Origin: Bacteroidales bacterium UBA4788
GTDB lineage: Bacteria; Bacteroidota; Bacteroidia; Bacteroidales; VadinHA17
Length of the DNA stretch: 64,000 nt
Assembly (NCBI GenBank): GCA_002402965.1
Contig: DHGW01000002.1
Span: 21,851-85,850, forward strand
Direction: 5' to 3'
The translations under genes and the position numbers were made by a program. Under the pieces are notes generated by a model. The model was given only the letters and a program-made list of their open reading frames with translations, was not told the DNA's origin and ran no database searches. Below are positions 16,040-25,009 of the stretch, in pieces. Each line of letters opens with the position of its first letter. The stretch's first letter is position 1.

Positions 16040-17602
16040 ATGAAAAAGACACTTACCCTTTCTCTGTTGCTGTTCATATTCATCGCAGTATGGTCGCAAC
16101 CCCTTACTTCGGACCAGATAGACAAACTGGCAGAGCAGACCCTAAAGGCCTTCAATGTGCCGGGCATCGCCGTTGCGGTGGTCAAGGATGACAGGGTTGT
16201 TCATATGAAGGGGTACGGCATCAGTTCAATCACAACCGGGAAGAAAACTGATGCAAACACGCTGTTCGCCATTGCATCAAACTCAAAAGCCTTTACTGCT
16301 GCTGCCCTGGGAATTCTGGTTGATGAGGGGAAACTCAGCTGGGAGACTAAGGTGATTGACATCATACCTGAGTTCAGGCTGTACAATTCATATGTCACGG
16401 AAGATTTTAATATAAAAGACCTCCTGACACATAGAAGCGGTATGGGTCTGGGAGCAGGTGACCTCATGCTGTGGCCTGATTCCTCTGCATTCACCAAAGA
16501 AGAGATCATCCATAACCTGAGGTACCTGAAGCAGACATCTTCATTCCGGACGAAGTACGACTATGACAACCTGCTCTACCTGGTAGCCGGCGAGGTTGTG
16601 GCAAGGGTATCCGGGCTGAGCTGGGAGGAGTTTGTGGAAGAACGCATCATGAAACCCCTGGGGATGGAGAAGTCATCCTCATCACCTGGCAGGGTCAGGG
16701 ACAGATCGAATATGATTGATGCCCACGTCCCTGTCAATGGTGTGCTGCAGGTAGTGCCAATGTATGAAAGTGACCTGCTCAATCCGGCCGGAGGGATAAT
16801 CAGCAGCGTGGCGGATATGACAAAATGGGTTATGATGCAGCTAAACCGGGGCAAATACGGTGAGAAAAACGGCAGTCAGCTACTCTCGGAAAGGACTCAC
16901 CGTGAGATGTGGACGCCACAGACAATAATCCCGGTAAGGTCAGCGGGGCCCTACAGGAGTCATTTTTCAGCCTACGGCCTCGGCTGGGGGCTTACCGATG
17001 TCAGCGGTTACCTGCAGGCATCTCACACCGGAGGACTGGCCGGCATAGTGACCCAGGTGACTCTTATCCCGGAGCTTAAGCTTGGAATCATTGTCTTTAC
17101 CAATCAACAGGAAGGTTCAGCGTTTACAGCCATAACAAACTCCATCAAGGACAGTTACCTTGGAGTTACAGGAAATGATTGGATCAAGATGCTCACGGAG
17201 AATGTTGAGAGGAACCGGGCCGAAGCAAAAAAGATAACCGACGGGATATGGGCAAAGGTTGAGGCAAACCGTTCAAAAACAGCTGTTCCGGTCGATAATT
17301 CAGTTTATGCCGGAACTTACAGTGACAACTGGTTCGGAGACATAGTGATCTCCATGGAGGGCGGCAAGCTGCGCCTCAGGTCGGTCAAATCTCCCAAGCT
17401 GCGGGGAGACATGCTTTACTACACCGGCAACACCTTTATTGTCAAATGGGATGACAGGTCGATGGATGCTGACGCCTATGCAGTTTTCACCCTCGATAAA
17501 GAAGGGAAGGCCGAAGCCTTCACAATGGAGGCCATCTCGCCCCTGACCGACTTCAGCTTTGACTTCCATGATCTTTACCTGAAGAGAAAGGGAAGCAAAT
17601 GA
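16040..17602 (+). CDS. Serine hydrolase, beta-lactamase/S12 fold (copy 1)
   Basis: A 520-residue secreted protein (signal peptide about 1-19, ending AVWSQ). The N-terminal 380 residues are a class C beta-lactamase-like (S12) domain: SNSK (Ser80, Lys83) as the SxxK nucleophile motif, YDN as the YxN motif, and HTGGLAG in the third-motif position. The C-terminal 120 residues (YAGTYSDNWFGDIVIS onward) resemble a DUF3471-type beta-barrel appendix often found with such hydrolases. Likely substrates are D-amino-acid peptides or esters; resistance to beta-lactams should not be assumed. The next gene is a close paralogue overlapping by 4 bases. Confidence 0.9.
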   Translation: MKKTLTLSLLLFIFIAVWSQPLTSDQIDKLAEQTLKAFNVPGIAVAVVKDDRVVHMKGYGISSITTGKKTDANTLFAIASNSKAFTAAALGILVDEGKLSWETKVIDIIPEFRLYNSYVTEDFNIKDLLTHRSGMGLGAGDLMLWPDSSAFTKEEIIHNLRYLKQTSSFRTKYDYDNLLYLVAGEVVARVSGLSWEEFVEERIMKPLGMEKSSSSPGRVRDRSNMIDAHVPVNGVLQVVPMYESDLLNPAGGIISSVADMTKWVMMQLNRGKYGEKNGSQLLSERTHREMWTPQTIIPVRSAGPYRSHFSAYGLGWGLTDVSGYLQASHTGGLAGIVTQVTLIPELKLGIIVFTNQQEGSAFTAITNSIKDSYLGVTGNDWIKMLTENVERNRAEAKKITDGIWAKVEANRSKTAVPVDNSVYAGTYSDNWFGDIVISMEGGKLRLRSVKSPKLRGDMLYYTGNTFIVKWDDRSMDADAYAVFTLDKEGKAEAFTMEAISPLTDFSFDFHDLYLKRKGSK

Positions 17603-19164
17603 GAAGACTGGTCTCCCTGCTTCTGTTATCATCACTTGTTGTCGCCGCTTCAGGTCAGCCCCTCTCCACGAAACAGATAGACAGGCTCGCCAGGCGGGCC
17701 ATGAAGGAGTTCAGTGTCCCCGGCATCGCCGTGGCGGTGGTAAAGGATGACGCGGCTGTCCACATGAAGGGATACGGGCTGCGTTCGATCGCCACCCGGC
17801 AGAAGATGGATGAGAACACTCTCTTCGCGATAGCGTCAAACACAAAGGCTTTCACGGTTGCAGCGCTCGGTATCCTTGTAGATGAGGGGGAACTCTCATG
17901 GGAAACGAAGGTCATTGAGATAATCCCGGAGTTCAGGCTTTACAATTCTTATGTCACCGAGGACTTCATGATAAAAGATCTGCTGTGTCACCGCAGCGGC
18001 ATGGGACTGGGAGCCGGAGACCTGATGTCATGGCCCGATTCCGCAATGTTCACAACCGCGGAAATAATTCACAACCTGAGGTACCTGAAACAGACATCCT
18101 CATTCCGGACGAAATATGACTATGACAACCTTCTGTACATTGTTGCCGGTGAGGTGGTAGCACGGGTTTCAGGGATGAGCTGGGAAGATTTCGTGGAATC
18201 ACGCATCATGAATCCGCTGGGGATGGACGGATCAGCCGCTTCGTTTAAAAGGATTAAGGACCGGACCAATATCATTGATGCGCACGTGCCCGTTGACGGG
18301 AAGCTGCAGGTTGTTGCAAAGCAGGAAGGCAAGATACACAACTCGGTGGGTGGTATCTACAGCAACATATCAGATCTGAGCAAGTGGGTCATGCTGCAGA
18401 TGAACGGTGGTCGCTACGGTGACGGAGCTGAAGAGCAAATTTTTCCGGAAGCTGTTCACAGGACAATGTGGACCCCTCATACAGTCAGAACAGTCAGCAG
18501 TGATACGCCCTACAGGACCAGTTTCGCAAGCTACGGCCTGGGATGGCAACTCACTGACATCAACGGTCACCTGCAGGTCTATCACACAGGAAGTCACGCC
18601 GGAATCGAAACCAGGGTGACGATGCTGCCCGAGCTAAAACTTGGGATCATAGTTCTGACCAACCAGCAGGAGCCAGCAGCCCTCATGGCTGTCACCAATA
18701 CAATCATTGACGGTTACCTGGGGATCAAAGGCTTCGACCGGATCGCGAAGCTGAAGGAGAAGATGCTGAAGGATAAGGCCGACGCAAAGGAGATCACTGA
18801 CCGGGTGTGGGCAACGGTTGCCGTGAAGAGAAAGGAAACGACTTCGGAAATTGACAATCAGGCCTTTGCCGGGACTTATACCGATGCATGGTTCGGTGAT
18901 GTTGTGATCTCTGAAGAGAACGGGAACCTGAGGTTCAGGGCTGAGAAATCCCCGAAACTGAGAGGTGAGATGTTTCACTATACCGCAAACACTTTCATAG
19001 TGAAGTGGGATGACAGAAGCATGGACGCCGATGCCTTTGCTGTTTTCGCCATTGACAGGGAGGGAAAGCCATCGGCAATAACCATGGAGGCCGTGTCGCC
19101 GCTGACTGATTTCAGCTATGACTTTCACGACCTCTACCTGGAAAGGACCGATGCAGACCAGTAG
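17599..19164 (+). CDS. Serine hydrolase, beta-lactamase/S12 fold (copy 2)
   Basis: A 521-residue paralogue of the preceding gene, alike over its whole length, with a signal peptide (about 1-19, SGQ) and the same domain order. Motifs: SNTK (SxxK), YDN (YxN), HTGSHAG, and the C-terminal FAGTYTDAWFGDVVIS appendix. The start ATG overlaps the preceding stop (ATGA), so the two form a translationally coupled tandem duplication. Differences gather around the substrate pocket, for example SGGLAG-like against GSHAG after the third motif, and in the segment before the YPVAMYES/VVAKQEGK region, which may mean divergent specificity. Confidence 0.9.
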   Translation: MRRLVSLLLLSSLVVAASGQPLSTKQIDRLARRAMKEFSVPGIAVAVVKDDAAVHMKGYGLRSIATRQKMDENTLFAIASNTKAFTVAALGILVDEGELSWETKVIEIIPEFRLYNSYVTEDFMIKDLLCHRSGMGLGAGDLMSWPDSAMFTTAEIIHNLRYLKQTSSFRTKYDYDNLLYIVAGEVVARVSGMSWEDFVESRIMNPLGMDGSAASFKRIKDRTNIIDAHVPVDGKLQVVAKQEGKIHNSVGGIYSNISDLSKWVMLQMNGGRYGDGAEEQIFPEAVHRTMWTPHTVRTVSSDTPYRTSFASYGLGWQLTDINGHLQVYHTGSHAGIETRVTMLPELKLGIIVLTNQQEPAALMAVTNTIIDGYLGIKGFDRIAKLKEKMLKDKADAKEITDRVWATVAVKRKETTSEIDNQAFAGTYTDAWFGDVVISEENGNLRFRAEKSPKLRGEMFHYTANTFIVKWDDRSMDADAFAVFAIDREGKPSAITMEAVSPLTDFSYDFHDLYLERTDADQ

Positions 19165-19307
19165 CCTTCAACTGTCTCTTAACAGGCCATAAATGACACA
19201 GAGAACGACATACGGCCAAATCTGCTGCCGCTGAGGGCATAAGGATCACAAACCTGTCAGACAGCGAGGATGTTCTTGTAAAAGCATTTATTAAATAGGA
19301 CCGGATT
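19165..19307 (+). other. Intergenic spacer with a possible C-terminal gene remnant
   Basis: A short frame without a start runs to TAG 19288-19290, just ahead of the mannosidase gene, and encodes a plausible protein tail (EGIRITNLSDSEDVLVKAFI). It is closed upstream by a TGA, has no start codon and could be chance; a trace of a deleted gene is an alternative. Confidence 0.25.
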
Positions 19308-22300
19308 ATGAATAGATTCCTGTTAATCACTGCACTTCTGCTGGCTCCGGCTTCCCTGGTGACAACCGGCCAGTTATTATTTACTGATGATGATCAGATG
19401 GTCAACGGATTCTCGCGCAAGACCGCAGGGCTTGATTTTGAATACCATTCCTTTATACCCGGTTTGCGCAGCAGTATTCTGGTCAGGGCGACGAACGGGA
19501 AAGATTTCATGGAATGGGAGACAGCTCCCGTTCCCGCCGGTATTTCAGGTAAACAGGCGACATTTGTATGGATCGCCGCCCTGGGATCCAGTCCCGGCAC
19601 AGCGCGCATGGACCTGTCGGTCAATGGTAAGCAGGCTTTTTCCTTCTTCACAGACGGGAAGGAAGCGTGGGACCTGGAAGGGAAAGATGGTTCGTCCCTT
19701 TCATTCAGGTCAGTTATGACAGACCAGCATGGCGACCGACACGGCTACATGATACTCCGCATACATGCGGATCAGGTTCAGGAAGGCAGGCCTCTGGTGC
19801 TCCGGGTCACGGGAAGTGCCTCAGACCTGAGCTCCTGGTACATGACCTACAGGAAGCCTGTTGAGACAGGTGTGACCCTTAACGCTTTCCCTGCAATCCT
19901 GAATAATTCTGGCCGGCCGCTGCAACTGGTTGAGGCAGGCATCTTTTATTTCGGGGAGAGAAAGGAAGCACTGATTTATGCAGACGGCAAGCTTGCACAA
20001 AAGGTGATGCTTGACTTCGGGCATAATGCAGTAAACCTCGGACTGCCGGCGGTTACAAAAAAATCCAGGGTAAAAATAAAAGTAGTTGCCGGTGACTACT
20101 CAGCAACCACCACAGTAACGCTCGAACCGGTTCGCAGGTGGAAGGTCAGCTTCATTCAGCATGCGCATACGGATATCGGTTATACCCGTTCACAGCCGGA
20201 GATACTTGCAGAACACCTGAGATACATAGATTATGCGCTTGATTACTGTGACGCCACTGACAGTTTCCCGCCGGATGCGCAGTTTCGCTGGACCTGCGAA
20301 GCATCCTGGCCGGTTAATGAGTATCTGAAGTGCAGGCCGGCAGGTCAGACTGAAAGGCTTTTGAAGCGAATTAAGGAAGGAAGGATTGAGGTTACAGGCA
20401 TGTACTTCAACTTTGACGAGATTCCGGATGAGCAGATACTGGCAGCCTCATTGCAGGCCGTCGGACGGATCAGGGAACACGGCATCCCTGTAAGTGTGGC
20501 CATGCAGAATGATGTCAACGGCATCGGATGGTGCCTCAACGATTTTTACAGCGGCTTGGGTGTTAAGTACCTCAACATGGGTACTCACGGCCACCGTGCT
20601 TTAATCTGTTTTGACAGGCCCACGATGTTCTGGTGGGAATCGCCGTCAGGAAACCGTATGCTGACATTCAGGGCAGAGCACTATATGACCGGCAATACAG
20701 TAATGGAGGTACAGACGGGCGATTTTGACAAATTCAAGAATAACCTTCTGAATTATCTGACCGGTCTTGCTTCAAAAGGATATCCTTATGATGAGATGGC
20801 AATCCAGCATTCGGGGTACCTGACTGACAACTCTCCCCCTTCGACAATCATGAGCGAGATGATCATGAAATGGAATGAGTTCTTTGAATGGCCCAAGCTG
20901 ACGACCTCTACAGCCCTGTCGTTTTTCAGTGAGATGGAGACCAGTCACGGCAGTGAATTTCCGGTTATCAGGGGCGCATGGCCTGACTGGTGGACTGACG
21001 GGTTCGGCGCGTCAGCCCGTGAGGTGGCGGCAACGCGGACTGCTGCGGCCTCCCTGATGGCAGGGATGGCAGGGCTGTCAATGGCTTCATTTGCAGGTAT
21101 TGATCTCCCTGACGAAACCGCAACAGACATAGCGTTGGCAAATGAAGCGCTGCTCTTCTACACCGAGCACACGACCGGTTACTCCGAGAGTGTGCGGGAG
21201 CCGTACAGCCAGCCAACAATGGAGCAGAGGGCTCTCAAGGAATCATATGCATGGGAAGCTGTCAGGCGGACTGCATCGCTTCAGGAATCTGCAATGGGGC
21301 TGTTGCAGAGCCTCTTCAACAATGAGCCCGATCCGTCGCTCCTAGTATTCAACACCCTTAACTGGACCAGGTCAGGAATGGCAACAGTATATATTGACCA
21401 CCAGATAGTCCCAAGGGAAAAGACAGCTGCCGTTTATGACGGCAGCGGAAAACGCCTGGCCACTCAGCCTCTCTCCCACCGCTCCGACGGCACCTATTGG
21501 GCGGTCTGGGTGGAAGGGATACCTCCGTTCGGTTTCAAAAAACTGGTCGTAAGACAGGAAGAGAATGAAAAACCGGCACCCCCCGGTAATCCGGAAATTT
21601 TGGAGAACCAATGGTACAGGATTAAGACGGACTTACTAAATGGAACTATCACATCTGTCTACGACAAAGAACTGGCTGTTGAACTGATTGACGGCAAGGC
21701 AGACTATGGCCTGGGGGAATTCATCCTTGAGCAGCTTGGCAACCGTTCACAGATGGAGAGCAGGATGCTTAATGATTTCACACGAAAACCTCTTGATACC
21801 GTCTGGTTTGACTCAGCATCAGGAGGCAATATATGGAACACTCTGAAGTTTTACGGGGAGTCAGAAACAGCCATCGGTCCGCGCGGGTTTACATTTGAAA
21901 TAAGGCTGCACAACACGGACAAAAGAATAGAACTGATCTTTTCGATCGTAAAGAGGAGCATCACCGACCCTGAAAGTTTTTACATCGCATTTCCGTTCGG
22001 GATTGCTGACGGAAGGCATTATACAGAAGTTGCCGGAGGAGTGATTGAACCCGGTGTTGACCAGATTAAAGGGTCATCAAATGACTGGTATACGGTGCAG
22101 AATTTCACTTCTGTAAGAAATAATGAGATGCAGGTTGTGCTTGGATGCAATGAGATGCCGCTGATGCAGTTCGGGGCAATAAACACAGGAAGGTATGTGG
22201 CCGGGGCATTGCCACAGTCAACCCATCTCTTTTCCTGGCCGATGAACAACTATTGGGTGACCAACTTCAACGCCGATCAGCGGGGAGGTCATTCATGGAC

Positions 22301-22685
22301 TTACTATCTCACATCATCCAGGGACAACACAGACAGTTTTGCATCCCGTTTCGGATGGGGCGCAAGGGTTCCCCTGCTCACGAGAATTCTCCCGGGGAGC
22401 GGGCCGGGAGACAGCAAAAGAGAGGGGTCCTTCGTTGAAGGCTGGCCCTCAGGGATGATCCTGGTAAGCGCCGTTCCCGGCAGCGATGGCAATTCTGTCA
22501 TCCTTCACGTCAGGGAAACCGCCGGAAAGCAAACTGCTTTCAGCCTTGTCAGCGGTCTGACAGGGAAGTCGCTTGTACTGACTGAGGTTGATGTCACGGG
22601 AAAGCCTGTGACAGAAGGGTCTGCTGTAATCATGCCCCTGGAATCCAGGTTTTACAGGATGGAGCTTTCCGGTAAGGTAAAATGA
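19308..22685 (+). CDS. GH38-type alpha-mannosidase, secreted
   Basis: A 1125-residue protein with a signal peptide (about 1-21). A roughly 270-residue N-terminal beta-rich region precedes the GH38 N-terminal (alpha/beta) domain, which begins WKVSFIQHAHTDIGYT: the His and Asp of HxHTDxG are the expected zinc ligands. AMQNDVNGIGW is the likely nucleophile region. Further blocks (HGHRAL, MFWWESPSGNRML) fit the barrel, and the C-terminal 450 residues fit the beta-sandwich domains. Such enzymes trim alpha-mannose from N-glycans or related polysaccharides. With the GH95 and GH2 genes it suggests host- or plant-glycan use. Confidence 0.82.
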   Translation: MNRFLLITALLLAPASLVTTGQLLFTDDDQMVNGFSRKTAGLDFEYHSFIPGLRSSILVRATNGKDFMEWETAPVPAGISGKQATFVWIAALGSSPGTARMDLSVNGKQAFSFFTDGKEAWDLEGKDGSSLSFRSVMTDQHGDRHGYMILRIHADQVQEGRPLVLRVTGSASDLSSWYMTYRKPVETGVTLNAFPAILNNSGRPLQLVEAGIFYFGERKEALIYADGKLAQKVMLDFGHNAVNLGLPAVTKKSRVKIKVVAGDYSATTTVTLEPVRRWKVSFIQHAHTDIGYTRSQPEILAEHLRYIDYALDYCDATDSFPPDAQFRWTCEASWPVNEYLKCRPAGQTERLLKRIKEGRIEVTGMYFNFDEIPDEQILAASLQAVGRIREHGIPVSVAMQNDVNGIGWCLNDFYSGLGVKYLNMGTHGHRALICFDRPTMFWWESPSGNRMLTFRAEHYMTGNTVMEVQTGDFDKFKNNLLNYLTGLASKGYPYDEMAIQHSGYLTDNSPPSTIMSEMIMKWNEFFEWPKLTTSTALSFFSEMETSHGSEFPVIRGAWPDWWTDGFGASAREVAATRTAAASLMAGMAGLSMASFAGIDLPDETATDIALANEALLFYTEHTTGYSESVREPYSQPTMEQRALKESYAWEAVRRTASLQESAMGLLQSLFNNEPDPSLLVFNTLNWTRSGMATVYIDHQIVPREKTAAVYDGSGKRLATQPLSHRSDGTYWAVWVEGIPPFGFKKLVVRQEENEKPAPPGNPEILENQWYRIKTDLLNGTITSVYDKELAVELIDGKADYGLGEFILEQLGNRSQMESRMLNDFTRKPLDTVWFDSASGGNIWNTLKFYGESETAIGPRGFTFEIRLHNTDKRIELIFSIVKRSITDPESFYIAFPFGIADGRHYTEVAGGVIEPGVDQIKGSSNDWYTVQNFTSVRNNEMQVVLGCNEMPLMQFGAINTGRYVAGALPQSTHLFSWPMNNYWVTNFNADQRGGHSWTYYLTSSRDNTDSFASRFGWGARVPLLTRILPGSGPGDSKREGSFVEGWPSGMILVSAVPGSDGNSVILHVRETAGKQTAFSLVSGLTGKSLVLTEVDVTGKPVTEGSAVIMPLESRFYRMELSGKVK

Positions 22686-22719
22686 AGAGTTTCGGGCTCC
22701 TTGCAAACAATTAAACCGG

Positions 22720-22727
22720 TATCTTAG
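22720..22727 (+). promoter_or_regulatory. Putative -7 promoter box ahead of the amino-sugar operon
   Basis: TATCTTAG, one mismatch from TAnnTTTG, 38 bases upstream of the PrsW-type gene that leads the co-directional run to 29851. Confidence 0.35.
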
Positions 22728-22765
22728 CTCCTTAACAGGATTGATTAAACTTATCCGTTCACTTT

Positions 22766-23854
22766 ATGAGCTTCATTTATCTAAGTACGTTTCTATCATC
22801 AATTATCGGCTTAATTATTATTGCATGGATCCGCAGCTTCGACATCTATGAAAAGGAGACATTCATTGCCATGTTTTGGGCTTTCCTGGCCGGCGGCATA
22901 ACGTCGGTACTGACAGCACTCGGCATCTATGAATTCCTGAGGCTCTTCGGGCTGGATGATACTGCAATAAGCACAACCCTTGGCTCTTTCCTGATTATCG
23001 GACCGGTGGAGGAGTTTGCGAAGCTGTTGGGGCTGATCGTAGTATATAATCTCATCAGGAAACAATTCAACGAGCTGTCTGACGGAGTCATCTACATGGC
23101 ATGTGTTGCTCTCGGTTTTTCAATCATAGAAAACTATTTCTATGCCAATGCCGGGGAGGGCAGCCAGTACCTGCTGATCTACAGGGCCTTCATAAGCACT
23201 CCGGCGCATATCTCATTCAGTGTGATCATCGGTTATGCCTGGTACAGGTACAAGAAGGAGAACAAGCCTTTCAGCACGGTAATTCTTGCGCTTGTTGTTG
23301 CGAGCGTGCTGCACGGCGTTTTTGATGCCCTGGCGTTCAGTCCCTGGTTCAACTACCTGTTACTGTTCTATCTCTACATGATCATCAGGCAGACACTCAG
23401 GGTTGTCCAGTACACAAACCTCATATCCCCCTTCCGTCCTGGCTTTGCAGCTCTTTTTGAAAACTCCGCCGGCGAGACCGCTGAGGGAGTGGAATGTCCA
23501 AACTGCGGGTCGGTCGCCCCGAAGGAACTTGTTCGCAACAAATACTTCACCGCGTGCCGATGTGATGGTTGCGGCTATCATATAGCATCACGGGCAGATA
23601 TAAGAAAGATTTTCAGGCTATTTGCCCCGGAATATAAAAGGCTTGGCAGGAAACTGCTACCGGCCAGGTTCAGTGACGGACGCACCCTCATGAGTGTTTA
23701 TGGGTCAGCCTATTTCGGCAGCAGCGGCAGCAGGGGTTTCTTCAGGGTCAATGAGCTGGCTGAAAGGCTGCAGGTCATCAACGAAGAACTTATGACCAGG
23801 TTCAGAAAACGATCGTTTATGTCCGCAACTCTTCTCAGGCGCTTATTTGAATGA
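22766..23854 (+). CDS. PrsW-family intramembrane metalloprotease with C-terminal zinc ribbon
   Basis: A 362-residue membrane protein with seven or eight hydrophobic segments in residues 1-215. The PrsW (M82) signature is present: PVEEFAKL with Glu82-Glu83 and Lys86, FSIIENYFY, and PAHISFSVIIGY with a His in the next conserved helix, plus a HGVFDALAF helix. These residues form the putative metal site. After about residue 235 comes a cytosolic tail with a four-Cys zinc-ribbon-like module (CPNCGS and CRCDGCGY), unusual in the PrsW relatives I know. B. subtilis PrsW cleaves the anti-sigma factor RsiW; the target here is unknown. Its stop overlaps the nagA start (ATGA). Confidence 0.85.
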   Translation: MSFIYLSTFLSSIIGLIIIAWIRSFDIYEKETFIAMFWAFLAGGITSVLTALGIYEFLRLFGLDDTAISTTLGSFLIIGPVEEFAKLLGLIVVYNLIRKQFNELSDGVIYMACVALGFSIIENYFYANAGEGSQYLLIYRAFISTPAHISFSVIIGYAWYRYKKENKPFSTVILALVVASVLHGVFDALAFSPWFNYLLLFYLYMIIRQTLRVVQYTNLISPFRPGFAALFENSAGETAEGVECPNCGSVAPKELVRNKYFTACRCDGCGYHIASRADIRKIFRLFAPEYKRLGRKLLPARFSDGRTLMSVYGSAYFGSSGSRGFFRVNELAERLQVINEELMTRFRKRSFMSATLLRRLFE

Positions 23855-25005
23855 AAAACAGCAGAATGAAGAAAGGAAATTCAGAGTCTGGCATGCGAAC
23901 GCTTTTTTATAATGCCCGTTTTTTTACCGGTACGGAGCTGGTTGATGAAAAGGTTCTGATAACTGAAGGTAACCGCATAGCAGGATTTGCCGAAAGGGAC
24001 TCCGCACCGGCCGATGCAATCCGGATAGACTGTGGTGGTCAGCTTTTGATTGCCGGGCTCATTGACCTTCAGATTGCAGGAGGCGGGGGTTATCTCTTCT
24101 CGGCGAGCCCGACCCCGGATGCCCTGGCCGCTATTACCGGATCAATAGTCTCAACAGGCACGACAGGTTTCCTGCTGGCTTTGCCGACCAACACCCCGGA
24201 TGTTTACAGAACGGCATTCCGGACCGTCAGTGAGTCTGACAATCCTGCCCTGTTAGGCCTTCACATGGAAGGTCCCTTCATCTCACATACCAGACGGGGT
24301 GCACATGCGTCGGAGCTTATCATTAAGCCCACGGGGGAGAATGTGGCTGCACTCCTCCGCGAGGCAGGCGGCACCATCAGAATGATGACTGTTGCTCCGG
24401 AGGTATGCACTGCTGAGATCATTGCGATGCTAAGGGAGAATGGCATCACTGTGGCGGCAGGTCACAGCAACGCCACCTTCAGGGAGGCATCTCGCGGTTT
24501 TGAGATGGGCATTGAGACAACAACCCATCTTTTCAACGCGATGACCCCGATGCATCATCGTGATCCCGGGCTTCCCGGGGCAGCCTTCATCTCTGAGAGT
24601 GCATGTGCCAGCATCATCGCCGACGGCATACATGCGGATTACGCTATGGTGGCCATAGCCAAGAAAGTAATGAAAGAGAGGCTATTCCTCGTCTCAGATG
24701 CAGTTGAAGAGAATGACCGAGGGGCATACCTGCACGTGAGGCAGCATGACCGTTACACCTTGCCTGACGGGACCCTCTCTGGAGCAAGGCTGTCTATGCT
24801 CGATGCAGTGAGAAACTGCATCAACCATGCAGGCATAGAAAAATATGAAGCCATCCGGATGGCAACGCTTTACCCCGCTCAACTGATCAAGGCGACAGAC
24901 CGGGGCGTTATCAAGCCAGGATCCAGGGCCGACCTGCTGATAGTAGACAGTGAGATGAGATTAAAGGGAATATGCTTTAACGGAAAGACAGAACTAAAGG
25001 ATTGA
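23851..25005 (+). CDS. nagA: N-acetylglucosamine-6-phosphate deacetylase
   Basis: A 384-residue amidohydrolase that converts GlcNAc-6-phosphate to glucosamine-6-phosphate and acetate in the cytoplasm. Motifs in order: LIDLQIAGGGGY after the first strand, HMEGPF with the metal-binding Glu, AGHSNAT and THLFNAM with metal-binding His, IADGIHADY for substrate, and SDAVEEND with the catalytic Asp. A start at 23893 (MRTLFYNARFF), where homologues usually begin, is also possible; 23851 is favoured by the ATGA overlap with the upstream gene. It is followed after 4 bases by the ROK kinase gene. Confidence 0.93.
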   Translation: MKNSRMKKGNSESGMRTLFYNARFFTGTELVDEKVLITEGNRIAGFAERDSAPADAIRIDCGGQLLIAGLIDLQIAGGGGYLFSASPTPDALAAITGSIVSTGTTGFLLALPTNTPDVYRTAFRTVSESDNPALLGLHMEGPFISHTRRGAHASELIIKPTGENVAALLREAGGTIRMMTVAPEVCTAEIIAMLRENGITVAAGHSNATFREASRGFEMGIETTTHLFNAMTPMHHRDPGLPGAAFISESACASIIADGIHADYAMVAIAKKVMKERLFLVSDAVEENDRGAYLHVRQHDRYTLPDGTLSGARLSMLDAVRNCINHAGIEKYEAIRMATLYPAQLIKATDRGVIKPGSRADLLIVDSEMRLKGICFNGKTELKD

Positions 25006-25009
25006 TATC

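Noticed and set aside
16040..19164. Antibiotic-resistance beta-lactamases
   Set aside because: The S12 fold with a C-terminal appendix domain is shared with peptidases and esterases; nothing shows beta-lactam resistance.
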